Shown: piece after piece, positions 1 to 11,974 of the stretch
How the letters are laid out: the number at the start of each line of letters is the position of its first letter
Numbering within the stretch: position 1 is the first letter of the stretch
NCBI RefSeq assembly: GCF_047948215.1
Contig: NC_134456.1
Span: 204,894,036-204,958,035 of the forward strand
Direction: 5' to 3'
Length of the DNA: 64,000 bases
Source: Lycorma delicatula
Lineage: Eukaryota; Arthropoda; Insecta; Hemiptera; Fulgoridae
Program-made: the position numbers and the translations under genes
The notes under the pieces: generated by a model
Told to the model about the DNA's origin: nothing
Seen by the model: the letters and a program-made list of their open reading frames with translations, nothing else
The model's database searches: none

Positions 1-2923
1 GATACATAAAGAAATAAAAACTGTTTTATTCTTAACAGCAATAACATATATACAATATTAAATATTTCTTAATTGCATACAAATAATGTTACTCAGAATG
101 TTTTTACACAGTTTTTTTTGTCTAGTGAAATAATAGAAAACACAACATTAAAATATTCATAGTTCACAGCCATCTGTGGGTAAAATGTAAAAGAAAAAAA
201 CAAAAAAATTAACTTTCAAATCTAAACTTGTTCCGTTAATGTTATTATTATAATGCTAAGCTTAATATATGTTAAGATATAATACTACTAAAACAAAGTA
301 ATTTGTAATAATATTACTTCTTTCTCAATTACTTGCTAATTTAATTATTAGATATATTCATAAGGAATCTATAAGATCACATGCATCAATGGTAGATAAC
401 TTTGTTGTTAGACATGTTACCACTAAAGGGGTGAAAGATATTTGCATGGCACTGCATATCTTTCAAACAGTAATATTTTAGGTTTTATGAGGACCACATT
501 TAGGGCTCAAGATCAAATAGCTGAACATTCAAGGGCAATAACTTAAATTATTCCTTTGACAAAAAGGAGGGTAATCAGACATGTGTACTGTGTAACGCTG
601 GAGTAAACAAAGACTTCTACTTTTTTAGCTCTGTCTCATTTTAGGAGAATGTATTCTAATTTTTAAAAGTACATTTGATAGGGATGTAGTAATAAGCTAC
701 CTAAATGAAAAAGTTGTGAATAATTACAGGCACAAACTGTTGAGGTTTTAATATTAAATGTTTGATTTGTTCAGCAGTAATGTTTAGTTTTCTTTGAAAC
801 GAATGTGTTATGTTTGTATATTACACATGCAACATTGTGAAATTAATTTCAAATAACTGAAGTAAAAATATTAGTCCTAATTTTAATTGATAAATGAAAA
901 ATGGTTTTTGTAAGATTATATAATCTGTAATATATAACTTTATTCGTTAATACATTGGATAGTTACTTTTTTTCTGCATTTATTTTCTTGACTATGTTGG
1001 TGTAATAAATTAAAAATTATGATTTTAATGGATAATGTAGATGAAAGGTCAGTCTGAGAGATGACTGTGTCTATGCTTAAGGGTATTTATAATCTATCTA
1101 TACTTTCGTTTACCTACTAATCTGAGGGAGTGAATAGAATGGATTGTTTCACAACAGAAAGAGATATATAAATTTTCTGGTTTACACTCTAGTTAATATC
1201 TTTCTTATGGACATGTAATATGACATGTAGAAATTAGAATTACTCTCTTCGAGAGTAATTATCAATTCATATAAGAGATAGCCAGTCCTTACAATGAACA
1301 AAGTGTGACTTGAAGGGCTGAATGTAACTACTTGAGTGTGATTGTCATGCAGACAACATTTAGTTCAGTGAAGAAAGCAAACCTCCTCATTCCTCACTGT
1401 CCTTAGCAAGTTTTTTGGTATATGATAATTGTTACTCTTGAGAATAGTTACAACAATTTTGAGAGAAACTGGAATATTTCATATCACCAACTGTAATTAA
1501 GGTAAAGACATGAAACAAACAAATCAATATAGTTTTGCTTATAAGCCTTGAAATAAATATTGTGCAGTGGACTCTGAGAGTCCTTTTTATGACACCAAGG
1601 AACAATATTAATAAAATGAATGGATAATTATATGTGCATTCTGTAATCTATATATAAAAAGCGTATTGTATTCTTGCATTATATATCCTGAAAAATATGC
1701 TAAATGTGTAACTGTGCACATACTTTAATAAATATGGAAATTTATATTCAAACTTGAAGTCCAAGAAAATGAGTGTAAATATTACAATACAATCATAAAA
1801 AACATGGAAGTATACAACAGTGAAGAGTAGAATGTAAGTTGAGGCATAATACAGATCACTATGAACCACTTAAAAGTATTGTATACACAGCCTATACAAT
1901 AAGACTGATATAATGAGACTCTTCACAGTATGGCTAGATGCCTAGATGCAGAATCTGGCAATAAAATCATTTTTGTTTTTTCTCATTCTAAGTTAATTTA
2001 GTTTAATACTAAAAAACTAATTTCTCATGCCAGTGATTTTTTTTTTTCACTATGAAGTTTTTGTATTATAATAATTACTTGGGAGATTTTTTGTCTGAAA
2101 AAACTGAATCTACTACAAAAAGATTGATGGCAATATAATATGTTTGACAGTGGCACACTATATTTAATAGTTTTATGTATTGCCATTGAACGTGCCAAGG
2201 CCAGCCTCTTCTTCATTTTTTATACCAATTAATAATTTTTTTTTAAATTCAAATTTATGATCTTTTTTTAATAATGTAAATATATGTTTTATATCTGTTT
2301 TAGAGATTTTAGGATCATTTAGTATAGACAAAATACTTTCATGAAAAACAGAATAGAAAAGAAAATTTAATTGTCTCAAGAATAAATAAAAAATTAACAA
2401 ATACAGTATGCCTACTGACAGTAAAAGGAACCAAATAAAAACAATTAACTGCCATGACTACAGACACTATAATAATTAAATATTAAATTATTAATATTAG
2501 TTATTATTATAGACACAATAATAACTAAATCATTCTTACAAAAAACAAAATTATACCAGAAGGAAGAAAAATAAAATAAAGCAAATTAAAATTACATTTT
2601 ATAACATGAAGTTATTCCTATATTTATAATCTTCAATAAAAGAAAAAACAGTGAAGGAAAAAATGTGTAAATTTACATTATCTGTAATAAAAACTAAAAC
2701 AGTTTTGAAAAGTTTCAACATTTTCATTTTTATTATGTTTTGTTGGATTGTATTTTTTTAAAATTAGAATCATGATAAAAATAGATTTACAGAAAAAAGA
2801 TTTTTCCACGTTGCTTAGGGGCAAAAATTCTACCTGCATCTAATTTGTTATAAGGCAGTGCACAAATCCATTAGCAGACTAAGATACTTACTAGACAATA
2901 TAAGAGCATAACACAGTATCTCA
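1..2923. other. AT-rich flank, no gene recognised
   Basis: About 2.9 kb of AT-rich sequence with many homopolymer runs. The longest open frames are about 75 codons, have no recognisable motif and look like chance. It lies downstream (minus-strand sense) of the last GFM1-like exon, so its right end may include the former 3' untranslated region. I see no transposon protein remnant, tRNA-like sequence or tandem array here. Confidence 0.6.
2729..2734 (-). other. Candidate polyadenylation signal AATAAA
   Basis: Minus-strand AATAAA about 190 bases downstream of the terminal stop of the GFM1-like pseudogene. The hexamer is expected often by chance in sequence this AT-rich, so it is only the positionally best candidate for the ancestral gene's 3' end. 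Confidence 0.2.
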
Positions 2924-3109
2924 TCAATTTTTGTTTTTTTTTGTTTTTTCAGGTACAACACCTACACTCTTTTGAAACTTCTCAATTAATTTCTGTTGTA
3001 CCTCTGCAGTACATGGTGTATATCTTGAATATTTCATACTGTATTCACCTTTACCTTGGGTTGATAATCTTAATTCACCAATAAATCAAAACATATTATT
3101 CAGCGGTGC
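2924..3109 (-). pseudogene. GFM1: GFM1-like terminal exon f (domain V), nonsense mutation
   Basis: An exon of 186 bp: acceptor TTACCATAG before 3109, 62 codons including the natural TGA (2926-2924). It begins APLNNMF, has TGA at 3088-3086 where the family has the Gly of the conserved NDMFG motif (GGA to TGA inferred), then continues FIGELRLSTQGKGEYSMKYS and ends in a Lys-rich tail like that of animal GFM1 proteins. LNN replaces the usual LND, a second possible sign of relaxed constraint. Confidence 0.85.
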
Positions 3110-3354
3110 CTATGGTAACATTAAATTAATTCAGAACCCTAGACACAAAATACAGTTTAAAATAAAATTAATATAAACAAGTTTATTTACCAACTCCTCG
3201 ATCCACCTAAATCTCTAACAAATGCTTTAAAAAACATGCTGATAGTATATTATAGCACCAAAATATTATTCAAAATTTATTTATTATTATATTATTCAAA
3301 ATTTTTTGAATAATACCACTCGAATTTCACTAGAAATTTAATATACTTATTTTG

Positions 3355-4660
3355 TGGCTTTCATTTACAGCACAAGGCCATTTATCGCAATCCCAAAATT
3401 CCATTTTCCTCTGTCAAACATAACATCGTTCACTAGGCCTTCCTACCCATGGCCTCCACAATTCCATTATTTATCCATTATCGTCTGGGATGTCCCTTCT
3501 TCATGTTGGAGTCCTAATTCAGCTGGAATCCATGACCAGACTTTCAAAGGTATTCTACTTTCCTTCATTCATCTTACATGACTACATCAGGTGAGTAATG
3601 TGGCTCTTCAATGTTGTCAGCTACTAAAAATGTTCTGTTCAACCTCCTCAAGATAACATCATTCTGAAATGATCAGCTGACAACTCCTCCTCCAAAAACT
3701 CATCTCCACTGCCATCATTTTACTTTTCAGTTTGGACTGGAGTCCACAGTTCTGCTCCATAAGTGGATAAATTTTCAACAAAGGAACTGGATATCCTCTT
3801 TTGTGTTTTTTGACATTTGATCATGCCACAAAACTGGATGCAAAATTTTAGTAATCAATCTTTCTTTACCAACTTTTCCAAGATATCTGGTCTCCCATCA
3901 GATGTCAAAATCATATCAAGATATTTATATTTTTGAACCATCTTTATTATCTCTTTCTCTGTACTAATCTCCTTTTCTTCACCACCAATGACCATGTGTT
4001 TTGCTCTTGTCATACTCCTCAATCAACTTCCAAAGTCATATATTCTACATAATATTGGTCTTCAGCCAATGCAACCTGGTCCTCAACAAACAGGACAGTA
4101 CATATTCTATCATCCCCAATTTGAATCCCCCATCTTATAGCATTTCTTTATTCAGTTCTTAAGATTATAATTTATAAAACCTTAAAAAAGAACAAGAGGA
4201 CAAAGGGTATCCTTGTCTCGCCCAGTTACTTAAATTGAAATAATCAGAATAATTTGTACCTATGTTCACACAATATTTTGACTCTCTGTATAGATTTTTT
4301 AGAGAGTTTATTAGCAAAAGATTTACCATCTGCTCTTCAAGAGATTCCAATAACATTTCCCATGAAACACTATCAAAAGCCTACTTTAGATTGAAAAATA
4401 GTAAGTTCAACTCTATTCCATAGGCATTTCTCCATTATCTGTTTTATAGCAAATACATTTTCATACATGATCTCCCTCAGCAAAATCTAATTTGAATTTT
4501 GTCAATGCAAATTTCTTCTTCTAGCTTACTGACCAATATCCATCTACACAGCCTTTGCAAAGATATTACACTGATATCCTGGTAGTTTGAACAGTCGTTT
4601 CTATCTTCTTTCTTGTAGATTGTGCTGATGTAACTTTCTTTCCATAACAGTGGAACTTAC
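3355..4660 (-). mobile_element. Non-LTR retrotransposon (LINE) fragment, reverse transcriptase and C-terminal part, decayed
   Basis: Minus-strand translations, with frame changes and stops, give a series of LINE reverse transcriptase landmarks in the right order: an NYQDISV-like motif (family NYRGISLL) near 4590, FNLK-AFDSVSWEMLLESLE near 4400-4330 (RT motif A), WARQGYPLS near 4215 (family RQGCPLSP), a degenerate FADDQ-type motif reading LFVEDQVALAEDQ near 4095-4055, and SDGRPDILEKL and YGAELW further down. The 5' part with the endonuclease is missing. It sits in the last intron of the GFM1-like pseudogene, abutting the mariner relic. The clade is not assigned. Confidence 0.75.
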
Positions 4661-5606
4661 CGTTTAAGCATGGTTGGAAAATATCTGCTAAATACGAGAT
4701 TTGTAAATAACATAATGAGACTGGTTCAGAAAAACTTTTTATTTACAATCCAATTTATACATGGACTCTATCTTCAAAATAGTAGTTCCCTTGAGAAGCC
4801 ACACAACACTTCACTTCAAACAGTTTTCCCACTCTTCATAGCAGTGTTTTCGGAAACCGGAATGTCCTTCAGATGGTCGATTGCATTTTTTTAATGTTTT
4901 CTACTGTTCCAAAATGGTGTTTTTTTAAAGTCTGGGAAAGGAAAAAGTCACAGGGACTTAACTCAGGTGAATAAGGTAGTTGAGGAACTACAGGAATGTT
5001 TTTCTTTGCCAAAAAATCATTGAGAATGTAGTGTCATGATGCAGTATACAGTTGCTTGGTTTCACATGGACAACTCTTTTCCAAAGTCTTTCAAGAATTT
5101 CTCAGTAAAGATATTGATTTACAGTCTGTCCTAAGCCCAAAACTCCTTGTAGACAATGCCATTACTATCAAAGAAACAAATTAGCATATTTTTGATTTGC
5201 TTTTTTGGAACTGGTTAAGTTTGAAGTGTGCCACTCCTTACTCTGGGTTTTTGTTTCTGGGTCGTACTCAAATATCCATGATTCATCACCAGTAATAACA
5301 TTTTTGGAAAATCAGGATCAATTTCAATTCGGACTAGAAGATCGTAGCACACTTCCACCTAGTTGTTTCTCTGTTCAACAGTGAGGTTTTTTGGGACCAA
5401 TTTTGCACAAACTTTTTTCATGTTCAATTCGTTTGTCAAAATTTATGGACTGTGGTATGGTTCAAATTCAATTGTTCTGCAATCATTCTGACAGTTATCA
5501 CCGGTCGTAACACATCAAGTCTCTGATTCACTCAACATTGTGGGCACTTTTTGTTGTTCACGGTCTTCCAGAGCGTGGATCATCCACAACCAATTCCTGG
5601 CCATCT

Positions 5607-5969
5607 TTCTTTCTTTTTCCAGTTTAGCCTCTGGTAATTACCTTTCACATAATACTTCAGAGGATGATATGTATGATTGTAAATGAAATGTAGTCTTGTT
5701 GAGTTTAGTTCGACAATTCCTGAGATGTATGGTTAATTGAAACCAAACCACCAAAGAACACCATCCATCATCTAGTATTCAAATCCGTGTAAAAATAACT
5801 GTGGTTAATTGAAACTAAACCACCAAAGAACACCATCCATTATCTAGTATTCAGATCCATGTAAAAGTAACTGACTTTACTAGGACTAGAATACTGGAAC
5901 TCTCAACTTCCAAGTCAGCTGATTTGGAGACACGTTCACCACTACACCAACCCGGTGGGTGATTCCCAA
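5607..5969 (-). mobile_element. tRNA-derived SINE inserted in the mariner relic, with 6-bp target duplication
   Basis: The minus-strand head (about 5969-5880) is tRNA-like: ACCCACCGGGTTGGTGTAGTGG contains an A-box-like TGGTGTAGTGG, followed by a B-box-like segment near 5890-5880 (TTCTAGTCC). A body and a GAAAAAGAAAGAAAG tail follow. AGATGG (minus sense) flanks both ends, at 5970-5975 and 5601-5606, as expected of a target-site duplication. The mariner frame is interrupted between FSDG and the VVDDPRSGRP segment, exactly where the SINE starts and ends. The head is Pol III-promoter-like but diverged. Confidence 0.75.
5731..5874 (-). repeat. Two 72-bp tandem copies within the SINE body
   Basis: The word ggttaattgaaa starts at 5731 and again at 5803. 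The following 72 bases agree closely, with a handful of substitutions (for example ccatcatct versus ccattatct, and aaatccgtg versus agatccatg). This is an internal duplication of the SINE body; it may predate insertion if other genomic copies share it. Confidence 0.8.
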
Positions 5970-6127
5970 CCATCTGAAAATGCTTTAAACCACCTAAAAT
6001 CTTGGGCTTGTGACAGAGTGTCATCTCCATATGCCCTTTTCAATTTTTAAAAAATTTCAGGAGCATTCTCATCGAGTTTAACACAAAACTTGATTGCACA
6101 ACATTGTTCGTAATTAGTATCATTCAT

Positions 6128-6798
6128 TTTTGTAACGCACAACAAAAACTCGTTTCACAAAATGTTTGTTTACGTCTCACATGGCAACAATAGACTAAAA
6201 ATATTAATACCTAATATAAATCAGCTGTTAATATAACCATATGTTTACTAGTAACTTTACAGTATTAAATCATGATGGCCACACTCTCCAACCAAATCAC
6301 CACCAAAGCCTTTAAAAGTCACCCTACTCTCTATATATTCCAAAAGAATATTGTAGAATAAGGAATAAAAGAAGAATTGTAAAATAAATACTTTATTTTT
6401 TAATTAAAATTTTGACATTATATGAATCGGCCTTTTATGGCTAATCGATAGATAATGTATAGCTCAGAAACCCGCTTATCTCACTCTTGATGTCTTTCTT
6501 AATATTTTTAAAGTTTTATTCTACCCCACACTATAACTTTTAATAATAATATTGAAGTTTCATCAGAAAAATCTTCAGTATACTCTGAAAAAAAAAAACA
6601 ATAATAAAATAAAACAACAATAAAGAAGCAGTCATGTTCAGTATAGTAAACTGCATCTCCCTACAATCGATACAGTAGTTATTTAATTCCTGCAAAAAAA
6701 CAATGACATGAGGCAGATGATAAAATATCAGTAATAAAGAAAAGATATCAAGAATATACCCCAAGTATCAATAAAACAAAATAAAAAATTTATCATAC
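6128..6798. other. Intron sequence upstream of the mariner relic, nothing recognised
   Basis: Lies between the mariner relic and GFM1-like exon e. AT-rich, with no protein or RNA signature. The part next to 6127 may hold the mariner 5' untranslated region and former terminus, but no inverted-repeat partner was found. Confidence 0.5.
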
Positions 6799-6959
6799 CT
6801 CAGCATAGACAACAAACCACCCATCATTTATTTCAGTGCCTGTGATAATTCCCTGTCGTTTATTGATCTAGCTGATAATTGTTCCTTGGAATTCATCAGG
6901 AGCAGTCACTTCAGCAGACATAATTGGTTCCAATACCTGCCAGGCTCCTTCTTCATATG
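6799..6959 (-). pseudogene. GFM1: GFM1-like exon e (domain IV/V), nonsense mutation
   Basis: An exon of 161 bp: acceptor TTGACAG, donor GTATGA. It encodes YEEGAWQVLEPIMSAEVTAP, then DEFQGTIIS, a TAG stop at 6870-6868, and INKRQGIITGTEINDGWF. The stop sits where homologues have a polar or small residue; a CAG to TAG change is a plausible origin but is inferred. The frame stays open after the stop and ends in phase 0. Confidence 0.85.
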
Positions 6960-8036
6960 CTGTCAAACATATAATAAAATAATAGATCATGAATTTGAAT
7001 TCAAAATTTACAAATGTCAGATATTTAACTTTTTTGCAGCAATATTAAACTATCATCAAACATGAATTTAACTTATTTGAAAATAAATATATAAAATAAA
7101 GCATCTTTTGCGTAGGTGACTGCACTAAGATAAACTTTGGAAGGTATGTTGAAGAATAACAAATCTATCACCAAATTTATTGAAAGTTTTGATTATGCAG
7201 AATGGAATAGTATAAGTAATCTTTTAAGAAGACTATAGCTAAAATCTTTAGGAACTATTCTAAAAACAAAAATTTTCAAAAGAGTATAAGTTGCAAAAGA
7301 GAAAGAATAAGACAAAGATGGGATTCTAGATATTGTTTTTGGAAAATTAACAATATCAAGGCATTGGTTTAAGTAATAATAGTATAATTAACTGGTGGGG
7401 TAGAAACTCAATTTAAAAGTAAACAATGTGATAAATCTGTCTTCAATTATCCATTTTCTTTTTATCAACTTATTTTTATTAAATCCTTATTTGCTTACTT
7501 TTTTTGTACATGAGAATATATAATTTTAAAAATATTGTTTTAAATATTATATATTATTTTAAATCTAAGTTAATTTATGTGTGAGAACGAACACAATTTA
7601 AATGTCAAACACACACACAAATGTTGAACAAAAAAGATCATTCAAAACCCAATTCAAACACTAATATCGCATCCAATACCAGCAAAACTTGTGCTACAAA
7701 TCTCTGAAGAAGCTTAAAATTGACTGAAAGCTACTTCCCATAAAAATAAAGTTTTTAATACTTTCACCTTAAAACAGAATGTACTGTGCCAATTTTTAAA
7801 ACAATGAACACATCACAGATACCAAAACATAAAATGTGCTTTTACAGGTACCCTTTCCACCAGATATGTGTCCATACATATGTTATGTGTGTAAGGATAT
7901 GTGTTCACACATATACTATTGGTTATATAAAAAATAAAAAAAATTTGGCTTTAATGATAAAACTAATGAATGTATTTTAACTCTGTATCATGTAAAAGTA
8001 CTGAAAATTATATCCCTAATATTAATATTTCCATAC
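6960..8036. other. Intron between GFM1-like exons d and e
   Basis: About 1.1 kb, AT-rich. It includes a short CA run near 7609-7619 and a purine-pyrimidine alternating tatgtgtccatacatatg-type stretch near 7864-7918. No coding or transposon remnant recognised. Confidence 0.6.
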
Positions 8037-8156
8037 TTTGTTTAAAAGCTCCTTGTGCAGCCAAATTAAATGCAAGTTCACTGGAATCTACAATATGATG
8101 AGCACCATCTAACAATTTCATTAAAACTCCAGAAACCTTATGGCCTGTCAAGTGAC
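8037..8156 (-). pseudogene. GFM1: GFM1-like exon d (domain IV), open
   Basis: An exon of 120 bp: acceptor ATTTAG, donor GTATGG. It reads [20 protein letters not shown] followed by [19 protein letters not shown]. The GAHHIVDS word is characteristic of GFM1-type EF-G. Phase is 2 bases in and 1 base out, matching both neighbours. No lesion. Confidence 0.85.
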
Positions 8157-9168
8157 CTAAATATAATACAAATTAACAGACAATTTTATCTTCTCTAAAA
8201 TAAACTTGGTTTTATATTTAAAAATAAATTACTTTCATCAACATTAATATTATTTGCTTTATCAGATGATTAAACCAAAGAAGTCACTTTATTCACTAAT
8301 ATCAGTTATATGAAACTTGTTAAATGTAATCTACATATTTTGAAAATGAATTATTATACTGTATCTCTATGCAGATCAACATAAAAGACATATAGTGAAA
8401 CCATTAATCAGGTTTTAATGCAAATCACTAGACTACTGCAATTGAAATCTTCATTATCACTATGACTGGTTGAAACTACAATGTAAAATTAAACCTGCTG
8501 CTTATTGCAGTACCTAATTTCCTTTTAATGTGTAGTTTTCCTCCTGTATGGTCCCATCTATCTGTTAATGCAGCTTTTAAAACCAATTTCTATCCAAATA
8601 ATAGCATTACTTTTATCACATTTTAATTAAGTTCATTAATGAAGATTTCTATTTTCTTTCTTTTTGCAATTTTATTTAAAATGCAAATTAATTTTATTCG
8701 CTTCACATCTAATGAACCTTTTAATCTCAGCCTCTTTGTTTGCATCAAATTGTTTAATACGAGTTTTAACATTGCTAGAAATATTTGTTTATAGTGTTCC
8801 ATAAATATTATTGTGTCAATTTACATTAAATACTAGCAGACCTGGCAATGCTATTGCTAGATTTGAGTATATATACATAGAGTAAATGAACACAATTGAA
8901 AATTTGATAAAATATTAACAAAATGAACATTACGGAACTTCACAAAATTTAACCTTTCCTTTTTACCCCTTTCTCCATTCTCATTTTTACCATATTCTCT
9001 TCCATCATATCACAAATGGAGTATAAGAAAAATTGACCTTGCATTCATTTACCAATATTAATTATAGAAAGTAAAATGATACTAAATCCTGAAAAATAAA
9101 AGCACAATCAGCAAAAAATATAATTTTTACAATAATCATTATCATAGAAGTTGCTTAAAAAAAATTAC
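8157..9168. other. Intron between GFM1-like exons c and d
   Basis: About 1.0 kb, AT-rich. A stretch near 8830-8900 (agacctggcaatgctattgc and onward) has the look of a transposon terminus, but I cannot assign a family. Nothing else recognised. Confidence 0.5.
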
Positions 9169-9286
9169 CTTTCTGTGCCATTATTTCAAAACCTTTTCTT
9201 ACACCAGGAATAAATGGTTTTGTTACATTAGTTCCAACTGTTAGATCTTTAAAAATATTAATTGTATTCTGATCTGGAGGTAAAGG
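9169..9286 (-). pseudogene. GFM1: GFM1-like exon c (domain IV), open
   Basis: An exon of 118 bp: acceptor TTTAAG before 9286, donor GTAATT after 9169. It reads 39 codons plus one base, from PLPPDQNTINIFKDL to FEIMAQK, corresponding to the family segment ending in EKG. The final G joins GT of the next exon to make Gly. Open, with no lesion. Confidence 0.8.
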
Positions 9287-9599
9287 CTTAAACAAACAAA
9301 AAACTACACGTAAACAAAACTGAGACAAAAAGTATAAAAGATGCATATCACCCTAATTAATATTAAATAATGTTAAATTAAAAAAAACAAAAAAAAAAAC
9401 AAAAGGATTATAAAAGTAATATAAATGATATTACAGATAACTGTTAAATTATTGCACTGTAACAAACACTGTCATAAATTCTAAGCATAAAAGAAATGGT
9501 TGACAACAAGCTTGATTTGTAGGAATGAAAATAGTTAATTAACTACCTTATATTCAAATACTCTAAGTGATAAATATTTTATGTGTGTTAGGGAGCTAA

Positions 9600-10411
9600 T
9601 AGTCCTTTATATCCTTATAGTAGTAGCCTTCTCTACTGATTCACTTGCTTCAATGATGTTTCCACTTAAAAGAAACAAACATAGAAATCTTTGGATGGAA
9701 TTGCCTTCAGCGTCAATGGGACATTTCTAACATCCTGTAATTTTTATGTTGAATTTAGTTTAGAAAACTAAAACTGCAAGAGTCAGATTGAGAAGTACAG
9801 CAAGTGGTATGCATCATCTCATTTTTTTTTGCACAAAACTTGCAGCATAACATTGAATGCATGAGCACACTGTCATGGTAGAGCAACCACAAATTTTCTA
9901 CCAAAGTTTGAGGCTCTTTCTTCAGAAACAAGCCATTTTAGAATTTTGAAATAGTAATATAAGTTTATATCTTTTGAAGCAAAAATTCATAGAGATTAAG
10001 CATCAAAAAACTTTCAACACAACCCTGATAGATTTTCTTTTGTCTTTGTGAACTTTTACCAATCCACTGAAAAAAAATTATAGTTTCACCATCGTAGATG
10101 TAAACCCACATTTCATCACATGATACTCTTTAAAAACAGTTTATCACTGCTGGCATGATTTAGCAGCTTCTGAAAAATCACAACACAATCATCTTTTGTT
10201 CTTGAAGAATCAAATAGAGCACAGAATGCAACACAGTTTGATGTGCGTCCAGTTTTTTTTTGGTTAGAATACCATGGGTTGAGGCAATTAATTTCTGCAC
10301 ATAATTAAAATGCATGACTTGGTTGATTTTTATGTCATAAGAGGAGTCTGATAATGCTGATTGCCTTCCCGAGTGCAATTCATCAACTGATTCCTTAATA
10401 TTTTTAATCAT
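9600..10411 (-). mobile_element. Second mariner-like transposase relic, heavily decayed
   Basis: An open minus-strand stretch (10411-10178) reads SVDELHSGRQSALS, resembling the DD-RSGRPS linker of mariner transposases. Downstream, near 10120-10040, is SCDEMWVYIYDGETI then QWIGKSSQRQKK (family TGDE-W-YDPETK and PRPKKA). Near 9890-9800 comes LYHDSVLMHSML (family LHHDNAPAH), then FCAKKNEMMH, and near 9690-9610 a fragment like the WKKRW-CI-S-GDYFEGD end. Multiple stops. It differs from the relic at 4748-6127 in each motif, so it is a different mariner lineage. Confidence 0.6.
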
Positions 10412-10984
10412 TTAAATCAGTTTTTACATACATATGGCTTAAACAATCATTGCTATAAAGTTGCTTTAACAAATTATGTGTTTCAGTAGCATTTTTTTTT
10501 TTAATTTTGCACAAAATTTCATGTTAATACACTGCTTTTTCAAATCCCTAGTAGAAATTTTATAATGACACTAATGACTTGAAAAAACATTTACAGTATG
10601 CAAACTATGTAAAAAAAAAGAAACTTACAAAGGACATAAAATGTAACATTCTATTTCAGACAGTGGCATTAACTTTGTGTCACTAAAAATTCTCCATTTG
10701 TGTAAAATTAAAAAATTTGTTAAATACTGAATAGACCTCATAAATATGTAATCAAATCAATAACAATGATTCATCCTTCTATAGAAAAACATGTAAAATA
10801 CTGAAATCAATGTAGCATTAAAAAACTATCAAATCTAGTTTTAGTACATATCAGTTATTCTTTGTTTATCATGAAGCAGTTTTGCTTGATAATTGGTTAA
10901 GAGTGACATGCAATACTATGTATACAATACCAATTAAATTATAAGAAGTTGCCGCTATTTAAATCAATGCATCATTGTAGTTGA

Positions 10985-11254
10985 TCAGTGAAATTATCAA
11001 TGTTGCAGTAAAGCTCTTGATGAGATGTCTTATCTTCAAATACTAATCTTTAAATTATCTCTACAGAAAAAGAAATCAGGAGTGAGCAAGAACCACCCAG
11101 TATCAACAAAGTGTAAAATTATACAACTGGAATATTTTTTTGAGAATGCTTTTGCAGTGGCTCCATCTTTCTGGATGTAAATATTCTTTGGATTAATCGC
11201 AAACTTTCTTAATTCATATAACCCATAAATGTTTACAACACTGCAGCATAACAC
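10985..11254 (-). mobile_element. Possible mariner/Tc1-type transposase fragment
   Basis: A minus-strand open frame contains YIQKDGATAKAF, resembling the FQQDGATAHTA catalytic motif of another transposase lineage. It is followed by LLTPDFFFC (compare PDLTPCDFFLWG) and, in a shifted frame, FEDKTSHQELYCNID (compare VY-D-PHTI-ELK-NI). Similarity is short and the frame is broken. It may equally be chance in low-complexity sequence. Confidence 0.35.
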
Positions 11255-11974
11255 TGAAATTATACTCAGTTATGCCGTTATTTGCAAAGAAAAAAGTTAA
11301 TAATTCCAAAATCATTAATAGATTAATATTAAAAACTGTTAGGTTAGCAAAGTTCCATGGAGGCTGTTATATATCAGTACTTAAACTATAATTATTACCA
11401 AGAATTCTCAAATAGAAATGAGGTTTGTTAATCATGGCCAATAAAAACAAAATATCAAGATTACAGTAAAACACAATGTTGCAAAAATTAAATTTTATCT
11501 GCCAGTGAAATTGGAAATTCACTTTTCAGTAAAATTTTAGGTAATTTACCTCAAAATCTAAATTCTTTACAAGGAAAAAACATGGGCATGTTTTTTTTTC
11601 AAATTTATGTACATTAAATGGACATGGACACTTTTTCTCAAATTCTTAAACCAAGTTCTCTGGATTTTTTTCAAGAGAGGTTTACGTCTAATACCTAGAA
11701 CACTCCCAAAATTCCCAAACATCCTGATTCACTCCAAAATCGTTTCAATTTCAGTGAATGCGAAGGAACCAAACTGTGGAAGGAACCTAACAATTTGTTA
11801 TAATAGGCTGCCTCATTGAAGAAATGTGGAATTTTTACTTCTGTTTATTTATATGTTATGCTAACACATTAATTTCCCTTTAACCTCACTTTAAAATGAA
11901 AATATCAGCAGTATATTACCACATATGACATGAAAAAGTAATAAATTACAGTACTTAACGTATATAAATATCAC

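Larger units (their letters stand above)
4748..6127 (-). mobile_element. Mariner-family transposon relic, near full-length transposase, split by a SINE
   Basis: Minus-strand remnants begin at a possible Met (6127-6125) and end near 4748. Landmarks in order: FKAFSDG; VVDDPRSGRP; MIAEQLNLNHTTVHK; CAKIGPKK / VPKNLTVEQR; VITGDESWIFEYDPETKTQS (catalytic Asp segment); LHHDT (second Asp segment, with Asn replaced by Thr); the PYSPELSPCDFFLFPRL segment (third Asp) in a shifted frame; and HCYEEWE. Without the inserted 363-bp SINE the remnant is about 1.02 kb, close to the roughly 345 codons usual for mariner transposases. Several stops and frameshifts make it inactive. I could not find a convincing pair of terminal inverted repeats. 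Confidence 0.85.
9287..11974. other. Intron between GFM1-like exons b and c
   Basis: About 2.7 kb. It contains the second mariner relic (about 9600-10411) and a doubtful transposase fragment (about 10985-11254). The stretches 9287-9600, 10412-10984 and 11255-11974 show nothing I recognise; open frames there, such as 11607-11819, are motif-free. Confidence 0.6.

Noticed and set aside
2025..2400. Overlapping minus-strand open frames of 63-75 codons.
   Set aside because: Lys- and Phe-rich low-complexity translation of AT-rich DNA, with no recognisable motif or splice context.
5880..5969. tRNA gene on the minus strand.
   Set aside because: It is the head of a SINE with target duplication inside a mariner; the B box is degraded.
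6130..6340. Mariner 5' terminal inverted repeat.
   Set aside because: No sequence here pairs with the region beyond 4748, so the transposon ends cannot be defined by eye.
8830..9000. Possible transposon terminus (agacctggcaatgct word).
   Set aside because: It looks familiar as a repeat end, but I could not place the family or find a second end.
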